Shown piece by piece: positions 24,400 to 33,020 of a DNA stretch of 64,000 nucleotides (position 1 is its first letter; each line of letters starts with the position of its first letter). Source of the DNA: JABDMH01 sp965222645 (GTDB taxonomy: Bacteria > Bacteroidota > Bacteroidia > Chitinophagales > Saprospiraceae); assembly GCA_965222645.1 (NCBI GenBank), contig OZ244968.1, positions 124,001 through 188,000 of the forward strand, in the 5' to 3' direction. The translations under genes and the position numbers were made by a program. The notes below the pieces were generated by a model. The model did no database searches, had not been told where the DNA came from, and worked only from the letters and a program-made list of their open reading frames with translations.

Positions 24400-25440
24400 A
24401 TGACTGTATCAGAACCTATTATCAATCGAATTGCGGTACACCATATAGGTGATAAATCACTAGGTGAGGACCTCGTATTGGGAAGGGCCCTATTGAATCC
24501 CGATACGGAGGAATTGGCCATGCTGCATCGTTTTTTTCTGGATCACTTTAAAAGCCAGGAGTTTTTCAATTTTAAAGGAGCACCTGATGTCACACCCGGG
24601 TCCAGACTTAGGACACTTGTAAACAGGGTTTTTGATGACCCGGAGAATCTACACGCCCATTCCTGTGAGATCGCTCGAATGCTATTCGCTTTTACAGAAT
24701 CGGAGTTTATTTCTTCTGGCGTCCTTTTGATCTGCGATATAAGCGATGTTTTGTGTAATGACGAATTGACAGATGCCGTCGGAATCTATTTTTGTCCGGT
24801 CGGGGATACCTTCTTTACTGCCCGGGATCTACATCAGAAGCCTGTTTTGCAATTCCTCCAGGGGACTTATTTGGGCCGTCAGGAAATGGCTTGCCTCATC
24901 TACAATACGGACGGAGAGAATGGTTTTAAAATTGATGTGATCGATAAATCAAAAAAAAGCAGAGACGGTCAATTTTGGAAAGACCACTTCCTGCAATTGT
25001 CACCTGCTGAAGATGATTTTTATTTTACATCGCAGGTGATGGGTATGACAAAGGCCTTTGTAGAAAATCAAATGCCGATCGAATTTGAAACGGAAAAGAA
25101 GGATCAATGGAATTATCTCGATAGATCACTTGATTACTTTAAAACGCAAGATCATTACTCGGAAAAGGATTTTGCCGATCATGTATTTAAGGACTTTGAT
25201 GTGGTGGAGGCATTTGGAGATTATCAGGAAAAGTACCAGAACACACATAATTTGGCCTTGTCACCAGATTTTGATGTGGATCAGTACGCCGTTAAGAAGC
25301 AGGCCCGGCATTTTAAAAGTGTACTAAAACTGGACCGCAATTTTCACGTGTATATCCATGGTGACCGGTCAAAAATCGAAAAAGGACAAGATGAACAAGG
25401 GAGAAAATTTTACCGTTTATTTTACGACCACGAATTCTGA
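24400..25440 (+). CDS. Nucleoid-associated protein NdpA/YejK family
   Basis: 346 residues across the 37-kDa nucleoid-associated protein family (PF04245). Seen: IINRIAVHHIGDKSLGEDLVLGRALLNPD at the N-terminus, CEIARMLFAFTESEFISSGVLLICDISDV, GVYF-like AVGIYFCP, DGENGFKIDVIDKSKKSRDGQFWKDHFLQLSPAEDDFYFT, and KSVLKLDRNFHVYIHGD in the C-terminal third. Bacteroidota homologues are common. Function is binding to the nucleoid, with no enzyme activity known. It is not in an operon here; the IS110 element lies just upstream and may affect its expression. Confidence 0.88.
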   Translation: MTVSEPIINRIAVHHIGDKSLGEDLVLGRALLNPDTEELAMLHRFFLDHFKSQEFFNFKGAPDVTPGSRLRTLVNRVFDDPENLHAHSCEIARMLFAFTESEFISSGVLLICDISDVLCNDELTDAVGIYFCPVGDTFFTARDLHQKPVLQFLQGTYLGRQEMACLIYNTDGENGFKIDVIDKSKKSRDGQFWKDHFLQLSPAEDDFYFTSQVMGMTKAFVENQMPIEFETEKKDQWNYLDRSLDYFKTQDHYSEKDFADHVFKDFDVVEAFGDYQEKYQNTHNLALSPDFDVDQYAVKKQARHFKSVLKLDRNFHVYIHGDRSKIEKGQDEQGRKFYRLFYDHEF

Positions 25441-25471
25441 CCGGGATTTCCGTGCTGATTTTATCCCGTCC

Positions 25472-27472
25472 TTAACTCAGATAAGTCTCCAGAATTTCGA
25501 CAACTGCATCTGAAGTGAGTCCCAGGCTTTCATAAATCTCCTGATAGGGTGCACTGATTCCAAACTGATCAATACTGAGGATATGCCCCTCCTCTCCTAC
25601 CCACCGGTGCCACCCCATCGAAGATCCGGCTTCGATCGATATGCGGCGCTTGACAGAAGATGGGAGGATCTCGTCCCGATATTCCTGACTTTGCATCTCA
25701 AAGAGCTCCCAGCTTGGCATGCTCACCACCCGGACATCTGCTCGGCCTGCCAATTGCGTCTTGGCTTCAAGTGCAACCTGAATCTCGCTCCCTGTGGCCA
25801 TAATAATTGCGTCTGGCGTATCTCCAGCTTCCGGGGAAAGTATGTACGCTCCTTTCTCCAAATGGCACTCAATTCCCAATTTAACCAGATCAATGACGGG
25901 AAGCTTTTGCCTGCTCAGGGCCAGGAGGGTTGGTCCTGATTTGTTTTCGATCGCATATTTCCAGGCGTGGACTGTTTCGTTGGCGTCCGCTGGTCTGATC
26001 ACTGTAAGACCGGGCATGGCTCGGAGGGAGGCCAGATGTTCGATGGGTTGATGGGTTGGTCCATCTTCTCCCAGGCCGACACTATCGTGGGTCATTACGT
26101 AAATAACGGGTAGTTCCATTAATGCGGCCAGGCGGATCGCGGCTCTTGCATAATCCGTAAAAACGAAAAAAGTCGAAGCATAAGGTCTGATGCCACCATG
26201 AAGGGCCATTCCGCTGCAAGCAGCGCACATGGCCATCTCCCTCACACCCCAGGCGATATTACGACCGGCATAGTTCTTACTGGAGAAATGAGGTTCATCT
26301 TTTAGCCCTGTCTTCGTCGATGGTTCGAGGTCTGCGCTGCCACCCATCAACCAGGGTAAATTTTCCTTTATGCTGTTAAGTACAGCACCGTTGACTGCAC
26401 GCGTCGCCACCGGCCCATCTGTCACCTGATAAGTCGGTAAGAGTTCTGCCCAGTCTGCGGGTACATCCTGATGATAGGAGTCCTGCAGAACCTGCCAATC
26501 CTTTGCATGCTCGCTTTCATAGCGCCGTTTCAGCTCATTCCATTCTTCGTAGGAGTTGCTGTTCTTGCGATTTTTCATATGATCTAAAACACCGGATGGA
26601 ACAAAAAACGGCTCATGGGAAGGCCACCCATAAGCATCTTTCGTTTTTTTCACTTCCTCCTCTCCTAGTGGCGAACCATGTGCGGATGCACTACCTTGCT
26701 TGTTTGGTGAACCATATCCAATGTGTGTGCGTATGATCACCATTGAGGGTTTGTCCCCTATTCGCTTCGCTTCATTGATTGCATTTTCGATCTTATCGAG
26801 GTCGTTTGCAGAGTCACCAATATTGATTACATGCCAGCCATACGACAAAAAACGTTGTTCGACATTTTCGGAGTAGGCGAGTTTTGTATCACCCTCTATA
26901 GTGATCCTATTGTCATCATAGATAAAGATCAGTTTACCCAGTCCCAAGTGCCCGGCGAGCGATGCAGCTTCGTGTGAGGCTCCCTCCATTAGGTCCCCAT
27001 CACTGCAGATCACATATGTATGGTGATCGATGAGTTTGCCTCCCGGCCGATTAAACCTGGCAGCGAGATGAGCTTCCGCCATAGCCATACCTACTGCAGT
27101 CATAACACCTTGTCCCAGCGGTCCGGTGGTCATTTCGACTCCCGGAGTGATCCCATGCTCAGGATGTCCCGGCGTTTTGCTGTTCATTTGCCTAAAGTTT
27201 TTGAGGTCGCTTAGGGACAAATCATAACCTGTGAGATAGAGCATGCTGTATATTAGCATGGAGGCATGACCATTAGAGAGAATAAATCGATCCCGGTTTA
27301 TCCAATCCGGATCCTGCGGGTTGTAATTCATTATTCGCTTCCAAAGCACATATGTGACCGGCGCAAGAGCCATTGGTGCACCAGGGTGACCACTGTTGGC
27401 TTTTTGCACTCCATCCATGGAAAGTACTCTAATGCTGTCTACAGCGAGTTTAATGATATCGTCCTTTTGCAT
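25472..27472 (-). CDS. tkt: Transketolase
   Basis: 666 residues, full-length three-domain transketolase of the pentose phosphate pathway. Seen: GHPGAPMALAP, the thiamine diphosphate motif GDGDLMEGASHEAASLAGHLGLGKLIFIYDDN (about 157-188), GYGSPNKQGSASAHGSPLG, the catalytic-Glu region RNIAWGVREMAMCAACSGMALHGGIRPYASTFFVFTDYARAAIRLAAL, and VIYVMTHDSVGLGEDGPTHQPIEHLASLRAMPG. The enzyme transfers two-carbon units between sugar phosphates. A -7 box lies upstream at 27500-27507. Confidence 0.97.
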   Translation of the reverse strand: MQKDDIIKLAVDSIRVLSMDGVQKANSGHPGAPMALAPVTYVLWKRIMNYNPQDPDWINRDRFILSNGHASMLIYSMLYLTGYDLSLSDLKNFRQMNSKTPGHPEHGITPGVEMTTGPLGQGVMTAVGMAMAEAHLAARFNRPGGKLIDHHTYVICSDGDLMEGASHEAASLAGHLGLGKLIFIYDDNRITIEGDTKLAYSENVEQRFLSYGWHVINIGDSANDLDKIENAINEAKRIGDKPSMVIIRTHIGYGSPNKQGSASAHGSPLGEEEVKKTKDAYGWPSHEPFFVPSGVLDHMKNRKNSNSYEEWNELKRRYESEHAKDWQVLQDSYHQDVPADWAELLPTYQVTDGPVATRAVNGAVLNSIKENLPWLMGGSADLEPSTKTGLKDEPHFSSKNYAGRNIAWGVREMAMCAACSGMALHGGIRPYASTFFVFTDYARAAIRLAALMELPVIYVMTHDSVGLGEDGPTHQPIEHLASLRAMPGLTVIRPADANETVHAWKYAIENKSGPTLLALSRQKLPVIDLVKLGIECHLEKGAYILSPEAGDTPDAIIMATGSEIQVALEAKTQLAGRADVRVVSMPSWELFEMQSQEYRDEILPSSVKRRISIEAGSSMGWHRWVGEEGHILSIDQFGISAPYQEIYESLGLTSDAVVEILETYLS

Positions 27473-27499
27473 CTATCAGTCCTTAAAAATTGAAAGCAG

Positions 27500-27507
27500 C
27501 AAAAGTA
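27500..27507 (-). promoter_or_regulatory. -7 promoter box for tkt
   Basis: The minus strand reads TACTTTTG, a TAnnTTTG match, 27 bases upstream of the tkt ATG. Confidence 0.45.
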
Positions 27508-27575
27508 TCTGAATTTCGCGGGTTTAGCAAGGCTCCTATCTCAAAGGAGTGGCATCTAAAGATTCAGACCGGATC

Positions 27576-28666
27576 TTATATTTTGATGACTTTTCCTTTT
27601 CGAAATAAATAGAAAGCAAAAAGCCATATAAACAGGGTGTAGGTGAGGGCCTGGAAGAATGATCCAAAATAATTACCAAGAAATTCTTGAAAGATTCTTT
27701 GATATATCCATCCATAAGGATTCGTATCTCCTATCCTCACCAGAAAAACCGTTTTAATTATGAGACCGGCCAATACGTAAGAAATCAATGGATTTCTTCC
27801 AAAGACTTCAAATATAAAAGACCACTTTTTTCGACCTTTCATGTCGATCACCCAAATTAGTATTGCAAGAAAAACCATCGCAAGTCCACCTGCAAAGAGA
27901 ACATAAGAACTGGACCAAATGGGTTTATTGATTGGAAATCCGATCAAATGCCACATATAACCAAAGAGTATACCGGTGAGCCCGAACAGAAAAAGTTTTT
28001 TTACGCGGCTGTGATTTTCATTCTTTCGTTGCAGCATCATCCCACACAAATATCCAACCATTGCAGTACCTATAGCTGGAATTGTTGAAAGCAATCCCTC
28101 GGGATCAAATGGAATTCCATATCCGTGATAAATGTGGTTCTCCCCAAAAAGTGACAGATCGATTTTCCTGACCAGATTGTTTTCCAGGGACAATGGAGAT
28201 TCCAAATCTCCAAGAAGAAGGAGTCTCCAGTAGCTAAATAATATTATGAGAAGAGCCACCCATAAATATCGTTTATTCAAAAGCAGAACAAGTACTGAAG
28301 CGCCACCATATGCCAAAGCAATACGTTGCAATACTCCGAAATATCGAAGTTCTGCCAGCGATTTATTGAAAAACGGGTACCAATTGAGAAGCAGGCCAAT
28401 GATAAAGATCAAAACTGTGCGCTTGATGACCTTTTTCCAAAGTAAAGATTTTAACTCAAACTTTCTAAAAGAAAAGGACATCGATAGTCCAACAATGAAT
28501 ATAAAGAATGGAAAGACCAAGTCAGTGGAGTGCATCCGTTCCAAGGAGCATGTCGCAAGGGAGAATAGACGTATTGCCATGAACCAGGTGTGTTCACAAT
28601 AATCATGAAAAAAATTGTGGCTCCTCTCAATACATCGATAGACAGTAATCTCTTACTCAAAGTCAT
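27576..28666 (-). pseudogene. DUF5009/HGSNAT-like membrane acyltransferase with a frameshift
   Basis: The N-terminus starts at 28666 with SKRLLSIDVLRGATIFFMIIVNTPGSW and HAPWNGCTP, then the expected TDLVFPFFIFIVGLSMSFSF continues in another frame (rest of the protein down to 27576). The break is near 28527, where GGATGCACTCC is followed by ACTGAC and one base seems lost in the conserved GCTPTDLVFPFF motif. About ten membrane segments follow. The family (COG4299, heparan-alpha-glucosaminide acetyltransferase-like, NagX-like) acetylates amino sugars. It may be a real pseudogene or an assembly/sequencing error. The remaining reading frame looks intact. Confidence 0.75.
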
Positions 28667-28674
28667 ATTGATCT

Positions 28675-28702
28675 AAAAAAAAGAGGGACATAAGGTCCCT
28701 CC
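28675..28702 (-). terminator. Rho-independent terminator of the AT-hook gene
   Basis: On the minus strand GAGGGAC-CTTAT-GTCCCTC forms a 7-bp stem followed by eight T residues, 31 bases after the stop of the histone-like gene. Confidence 0.85.
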
Positions 28703-28732
28703 AAATTAAAATTTTTAAAAAGAATTTTTTCA

Positions 28733-29650
28733 TTACGACTTCCTAGGTCGTCCTCTTTTTCTGGCAGCCGGTTTAGCTGCGGTAGTGGATTTTCTAGGCC
28801 GTCCTCTTTTTCTGGCAGCCGGTTTAGCAGCGGTAGTGGATTTTCTAGGCCGTCCTCTTTTTCTGGCAGCCGGTTTAGCAGCGGTAGTGGATTTTCTAGG
28901 TCGTCCTCTTTTTCTGGCAGCCGGTTTAGCTGCAGTAGTGGATTTTCTAGGCCGTCCTCTTTTTTTGGCAGCCGGTTTAGCTGCGGTAGTGGATTTTCTA
29001 GGTCGTCCTCTTTTTCTGGCAGCCGGTTTAGCTGCAGTAGTGGATTTTCTAGGCCGTCCTCTTTTTTTGGCAGCCGGTTTAGCTGCGGTAGTGGATTTTC
29101 TAGGTCGTCCTCTTTTTTTGGCAGCCGGTTTAGCAGCGGTAGTGGATTTTCTAGGTCGTCCTCTTTTTTTGGCAGCCGGTTTAGCAGCGGTAGTGGATTT
29201 TCTAGGTCGTCCTCTTTTTCTGGCAGCCGGTTTAGCTGCGGTAGTGGATTTTCTAGGTCGTCCTCTTTTTCTAGCAGCCGGTTTAGCAGCGGTAGTGGAT
29301 TTTCTAGGCCGTCCTCTTTTTCTGGCAGCCGGTTTAGCAGCGGTAGTGGATTTTCTAGGTCGTCCTCTTTTTCTGGCAGCCGGTTTAGCAGCGGTAGTGG
29401 ATTTTCTAGGTCGTCCTCTTTTTCTGGCAGCCGGTTTAGCAGCGGTAGTGGATTTTCTAGGTCGTCCTCTTTTTTTGGCAGGTGCTGCTTTTTTGGCAGC
29501 AGCTTTTTCTGCTTTTTTGGCAGCGGTCAACTTCGTTCTCAGGCTTTTTAAAGTGGCCCTCAACTTCGATTTCTGTTTTTCCAGTTTCAGCACTTCAGAT
29601 TTTCCAGAATTAATTCTGCGCTGAATCTCTTTGGATGATAATCTCGCCAT
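28733..29650 (-). CDS. Histone H1-like protein with fifteen AT-hooks
   Basis: 305 residues. Residues 1-59 form a coiled, Lys-rich head (SSKEIQRRINSGKSEVLKLEKQKSKLRATLKSLRTKL then Ala/Lys). From residue 60 the protein is 14 exact-length 17-residue repeats of KRGRPRKSTTAAKPAAR (or K at the last position) plus a final KRGRPRKS, making 15 RGRPRK AT-hook cores. AT-hooks bind the minor groove of AT-rich DNA, so this should be an abundant chromatin-like protein. The DNA repeats of 51 bp differ at synonymous sites. It has its own terminator and -7 box. Repeat number may vary between strains or be mis-assembled. Confidence 0.9.
   Translation of the reverse strand: MARLSSKEIQRRINSGKSEVLKLEKQKSKLRATLKSLRTKLTAAKKAEKAAAKKAAPAKKRGRPRKSTTAAKPAARKRGRPRKSTTAAKPAARKRGRPRKSTTAAKPAARKRGRPRKSTTAAKPAARKRGRPRKSTTAAKPAARKRGRPRKSTTAAKPAAKKRGRPRKSTTAAKPAAKKRGRPRKSTTAAKPAAKKRGRPRKSTTAAKPAARKRGRPRKSTTAAKPAAKKRGRPRKSTTAAKPAARKRGRPRKSTTAAKPAARKRGRPRKSTTAAKPAARKRGRPRKSTTAAKPAARKRGRPRKS
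28736..29473. repeat. Coding tandem repeat, 51-bp unit
   Basis: 14 full 51-base units plus 24 bases (738 bp) encode the AT-hook array. Units differ mainly by ggtcgt/ggccgt, tctggc/tttggc and gcagcg/gctgcg variants, mostly synonymous or Arg/Lys exchanges, which points to repeated unequal crossover with selection on the protein. Confidence 0.95.
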
Positions 29651-30110
29651 TGTTTGTTAAATAAATTTAGTTTAAAAATTTGCTCGCAAAGTTAACATCT
29701 TTTCAATTTTTTTTTTGCAAACAGGGGAAAAAGTGCAGAAATATTGCTAAAATCCCCGCATTTTGTATGCAAAAATGGTTCCATATGTCAAAATGAGGAT
29801 AAAATGTCAAAAAATTGTTGCTTTTTATCGATTTTGAATGGGGCAGCAACAAAAAATAATTGAGGAACGGAAATACCCTTTTTACCTTCCTTTTCAGGGA
29901 GACAAAACCCTTTGGTTTTTAATTTGTCTTACAAAATTACTTTAAGCTCATGTCAAGTATAACTTTAGCTACTCATTGGTAGGTGGCATTTAAATGATCA
30001 TTTCTAGGTGAAAATTATCGGAGGGAGCAAGATTCAAAAACAGATCATTTGGAGATCATAGAACCCTGTTAAATGCTTATATTGCATATCAGTAAAAAAA
30101 TTATACTCTC
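29651..30110. other. AT-rich intergenic region between two divergent genes
   Basis: 460 bases with no credible coding frame. It has T- and A-rich runs, the -7 box of the AT-hook gene, two copies of ATGTCAAAA about 17 bases apart near 29786-29812, a GTTGCT/AGCAAC inverted repeat spanning about 29817-29850, and AAAACC-CTTT-GGTTTT near 29905-29920. No clear promoter was seen for the downstream plus-strand gene. Confidence 0.4.
29687..29694 (-). promoter_or_regulatory. -7 promoter box for the AT-hook gene
   Basis: The minus strand reads TAACTTTG, a TAnnTTTG match, 36 bases upstream of the ATG at 29650. Confidence 0.5.
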
Positions 30111-31013
30111 ATGGGATTCTTTGATGAAATAAAAAAAGTACTCTTTGGAGCAAAGGCAGTCACAAAGTCTGCAACGGATAAGGTAAAAGAACAAGGCCGG
30201 GAGGCAGCCGAAAAATCGGAAGAATTGTTATCTCAGGCTAAAGAAAAAGCTATAGATTTTGGTAGCGATTTGGGCGATAGTGCTGAAAATCTATGGGAAA
30301 AAGCAGTTGAAACTAGTGAAGACATTGGGGGCAAAGTCATTGAGAAAGCAGATGACTTATTTGACGATGCTAAGGATTTTGCTGAAAAAGTTGGTGAGAA
30401 GGTAATAGACAAGGGCGGAGATTTGATTGAAGGAGCTAAAGATCTTGCCGAAGACGTAGGAGAGAAAGTTATTGGTACAGCGGGCAAAATGGTTGATAAG
30501 GCGAAGGATATTGGGGAGGATTTAAATTCTAATGTAACTCGCCAGGATGAGATAAGAAATAGTGAAACGACAAAAGATGACGAGACGGTGTTCGATAAAT
30601 TAGAATCGACTGCTGAAAATATAGGTTCTAAAGTATTGGAGTCAAAATCCGAGCTCATTGACAAAGCAAATGATCTCACCGGAAAGTTGGGAGACAAATT
30701 AGATGAGGCAGTGGAAAAGGCAAAAGATCTCGCTGCGGAAGAAAAGGCCAAACCAAAATATAAAGATCCCAATCCGGAGTTAGAAAAGAGCGCTTTCGAG
30801 GACAAAGATGATTTCTTTAAAAAGGCCGAGGCATTTGCCGAGGGTAGATATGATGAAGTACGTGATCCTTTTTCAGAAAAGCCGAAGGTAGTTGGGAAAG
30901 CTGAAAAAACAGTTAGCAATAAACCCTCAGAACCCATTGCTGGTTTTGAAGATTTGGATGGTGATGGGGATGAGATTATTGATGATGCGCTCATTGTGGA
31001 CGAGGGGGAATAA
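30111..31013 (+). CDS. Acidic LEA/apolipoprotein-like repeat protein
   Basis: 300 residues with no signal peptide. After a short amphipathic start (MGFFDEIKKVLFG) come degenerate 11-residue-type helical repeats such as DKAKDIGEDL, EKADDLFDDAKDFAEKVGEKVIDKGGDLIEGAKDLAEDVGEKVI, typical of LEA group 3 or apolipoprotein-like proteins that form long amphipathic helices. The C-terminus FEDLDGDGDEIIDDALIVDEGE is strongly acidic, with a DxDGDGD stretch resembling an EF-hand calcium loop. LEA-like proteins protect against drying or stress, but function here is not known. It is divergent from the AT-hook gene. Confidence 0.75.
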   Translation: MGFFDEIKKVLFGAKAVTKSATDKVKEQGREAAEKSEELLSQAKEKAIDFGSDLGDSAENLWEKAVETSEDIGGKVIEKADDLFDDAKDFAEKVGEKVIDKGGDLIEGAKDLAEDVGEKVIGTAGKMVDKAKDIGEDLNSNVTRQDEIRNSETTKDDETVFDKLESTAENIGSKVLESKSELIDKANDLTGKLGDKLDEAVEKAKDLAAEEKAKPKYKDPNPELEKSAFEDKDDFFKKAEAFAEGRYDEVRDPFSEKPKVVGKAEKTVSNKPSEPIAGFEDLDGDGDEIIDDALIVDEGE

Positions 31014-31023
31014 AGCGACAGTT

Positions 31024-32331
31024 TTACTGTTCAACAAGTGTGAGGACCAAATCCGGTATAAGTATCACCAGAAGCAAGAGTATAATCTGGATTAGGATAA
31101 AGGGAATGATGCCTCGATACAATTGCCCTGTTGTAATCGATGATGGAGCAACCCCTTTGAGGTAAAAAAGAGAAAATCCAAACGGAGGGGTCAAAAATGA
31201 CGTTTGTAAATTCAGCGCCAGTAAGATCCCGATCCAGATTAGATTCATATCCAGGGCTTGAAAAATGGGTGCGACCACTGGAACAATGATGAAGATAATC
31301 TCAATAAAATCAATAAAAAAACCGGCAATAAAAACAACAATCATAACAAGGAGAAGAAATATATATGGAGATAATTGGGATTGCTGAATCAGATTTACCA
31401 AATAATGATCTCCCCCCATTCCCCGAAAAACAAGGGCAAAGGTGGTGGCTCCCAGCAGGATAATAAAGACCATACATGTGAGTCTTGTGGTCTGCAACAT
31501 AACCTCCACTAGAATCCGGTATGAAAATCGATTTTGTAAGACGGTGAGCAAAGTGGCTCCCAGTGCGCCTACAGCAGCAGCCTCGGTAGGTGAGGCAATC
31601 CCCAAAAAGATCGAACCCAATACGGCAGTGATGAGGAGCAAAGGCAAGATAAAGGCAGTAAGGACCCTTTTTCCAAAGCCTTCCCGACGGGCCTCAACAA
31701 TCTCTTTATGAGGAATGGCAGGTGCAATTTCTGGCTTTATTTTGGCAATAAACAGAACATAAATAATGTAGCAACCAACTAATAACACACCCGGAATTAA
31801 AGCCGCTGCAAAAAGGTCACCCACCGAGACATTAAGTACACTGCCCAAAAGGACCAACACAACACTTGGAGGTATAATTTGACCCAATGTGCCCGAGGAG
31901 GCAATGACACCGGTGGCAAGTTCAGGAGAGTATTTCCGTTTCAGCATGGTGGGCAGTGATATCAAACCCATCGTGATCACAGTAGCGCCTACGATACCGG
32001 TGGATGCCGCAAGTAAGGTCCCTACCACTATTACAGAAATGGCCAACCCCCCACGGACTTTGCCAAAAAGTATGGCCATGGTTTCAAGGAGTTCTTCAGC
32101 CAGGCCCGATTTTTCCAACATGATGCCCATATATATAAAGAGAGGAACTGCGATGAGGACATAATTACTCATGACCCCCATGATCCTGGAGGGCAGGAAG
32201 TTGAAGAACTCGATACCGAGGAAATAAAAGCCGAAAAGAACAGACAATCCGCCCAGTGTAAAAGCTACTGGGAATCCAAAGAGAATGAGAACGAAAATCA
32301 GAATGAAAAGGAGGATGGCTAACAATTCCAT
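31024..32331 (-). CDS. dctM: TRAP transporter large permease (DctM)
   Basis: 435 residues with about 12 membrane segments. Typical DctM text is seen: FGFPVAFTLGG, FNFLPSRIMGVMSNYVLIAVPLFIYMGIMLEKSGLAEELLETM, STGIVGATVITMGLISLPTMLKRKYSPELATGVIASSGTLGQIIPPSVVLVLLGSVLNVSVGDLFAAALIPG, and ASPTEAAAVGALGA. It forms the ion-coupled channel subunit that moves organic acids such as C4-dicarboxylates or related substrates. It is preceded by the small permease one base away. No DctP binding protein is found nearby. Confidence 0.93.
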   Translation of the reverse strand: MELLAILLFILIFVLILFGFPVAFTLGGLSVLFGFYFLGIEFFNFLPSRIMGVMSNYVLIAVPLFIYMGIMLEKSGLAEELLETMAILFGKVRGGLAISVIVVGTLLAASTGIVGATVITMGLISLPTMLKRKYSPELATGVIASSGTLGQIIPPSVVLVLLGSVLNVSVGDLFAAALIPGVLLVGCYIIYVLFIAKIKPEIAPAIPHKEIVEARREGFGKRVLTAFILPLLLITAVLGSIFLGIASPTEAAAVGALGATLLTVLQNRFSYRILVEVMLQTTRLTCMVFIILLGATTFALVFRGMGGDHYLVNLIQQSQLSPYIFLLLVMIVVFIAGFFIDFIEIIFIIVPVVAPIFQALDMNLIWIGILLALNLQTSFLTPPFGFSLFYLKGVAPSSITTGQLYRGIIPFILIQIILLLLVILIPDLVLTLVEQ

Positions 32332-32332
32332 A

Positions 32333-32866
32333 TCAATTACTCTCTGATTTTGGAAATATCGATTTCGTTCTATTGAGAATAACCAGGAGACTTCTTATGA
32401 AAAGACTACTGGCTTCGAGAAGGAGAAGTACAAATGAAATAACAATCATGAATTTTAAGATCCACAAGGCAGGAAGGCCGCCGGGATCAGGTGACGTTTC
32501 ACCAATTTTATAGGAATTATAAGCATATTTATATGCCGCCCGAATGACAATCAGACACCACGGTGCGAGGAAGAGCAATACTCCAATCAAGTTGATCCAG
32601 GCCTTCCTTGTCTCGCTAAATTTGCTATAGAACAGATCTACCCGAACATGTGCATCATTTTGCAACGTGTAGGCGGCACCGAGCAGAAAAATCAATGCAA
32701 AAAGATGCCACTCCAGTTCAATGATCCATGCAAAACTATGATTGAGAAAATACCTCATGAAAACGTCGCATACGATTAGGATGACCAAAATCGTGGTAAA
32801 CCAGGAAGCGATTTTACCTGAAACCCTGGAGATATTAGAAATCGCATTTAGCAAGAGGCGAATCAT
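32333..32866 (-). CDS. dctQ: TRAP transporter small permease (DctQ)
   Basis: 177 residues with four membrane segments and the DctQ pattern: WFTTILVILIVCDVFMRYFLNHSFAWIIELEWHLFALIFLLGAAYTLQNDAHVRVDLFYSKFSETRKAWINLIG. It pairs with the large permease, which begins one base after this stop. The tripartite system normally needs a periplasmic binding protein, which is absent from this window. Confidence 0.9.
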   Translation of the reverse strand: MIRLLLNAISNISRVSGKIASWFTTILVILIVCDVFMRYFLNHSFAWIIELEWHLFALIFLLGAAYTLQNDAHVRVDLFYSKFSETRKAWINLIGVLLFLAPWCLIVIRAAYKYAYNSYKIGETSPDPGGLPALWILKFMIVISFVLLLLEASSLFIRSLLVILNRTKSIFPKSESN

Positions 32867-32962
32867 GGAACCGGCTAGTTATTTGAAATCAGCCAAAAAG
32901 ATAATCAAATAATCATGGGCAAAGCCCGCAGTTTGCAAGATTGTTAAGTCAAAAAATATCCG

Positions 32963-32995
32963 CAAAAAAAAGACCCTCACGGACGTGAAGGCCTT
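32963..32995 (-). terminator. Rho-independent terminator of the TPR gene
   Basis: Minus-strand GGCCTTCACG..CGTGAGGGTC forms a stem with two G-U pairs, followed by eight T residues, just after the stop at 33021. Confidence 0.7.
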
Positions 32996-33020
32996 TTACT
33001 CTATCTTAGTTTCTCAGCCG

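Noticed and set aside
28736..29473. Possible CRISPR-like or satellite array
   Set aside because: Units are contiguous, 51 bp, in frame and have no unique spacers; no cas genes nearby.
28785..29624. 279-codon open frame on the plus strand opposite the AT-hook gene
   Set aside because: It is a shadow of the 51-bp repeats; the protein would be a monotonous hydrophobic repeat, while the minus strand has a promoter box, terminator and a meaningful AT-hook protein.
30233..30994. 253-codon open frame antisense to the LEA-like gene
   Set aside because: A Ser/Phe-rich shadow produced by the Asp/Glu/Lys-rich codons of the plus-strand gene.
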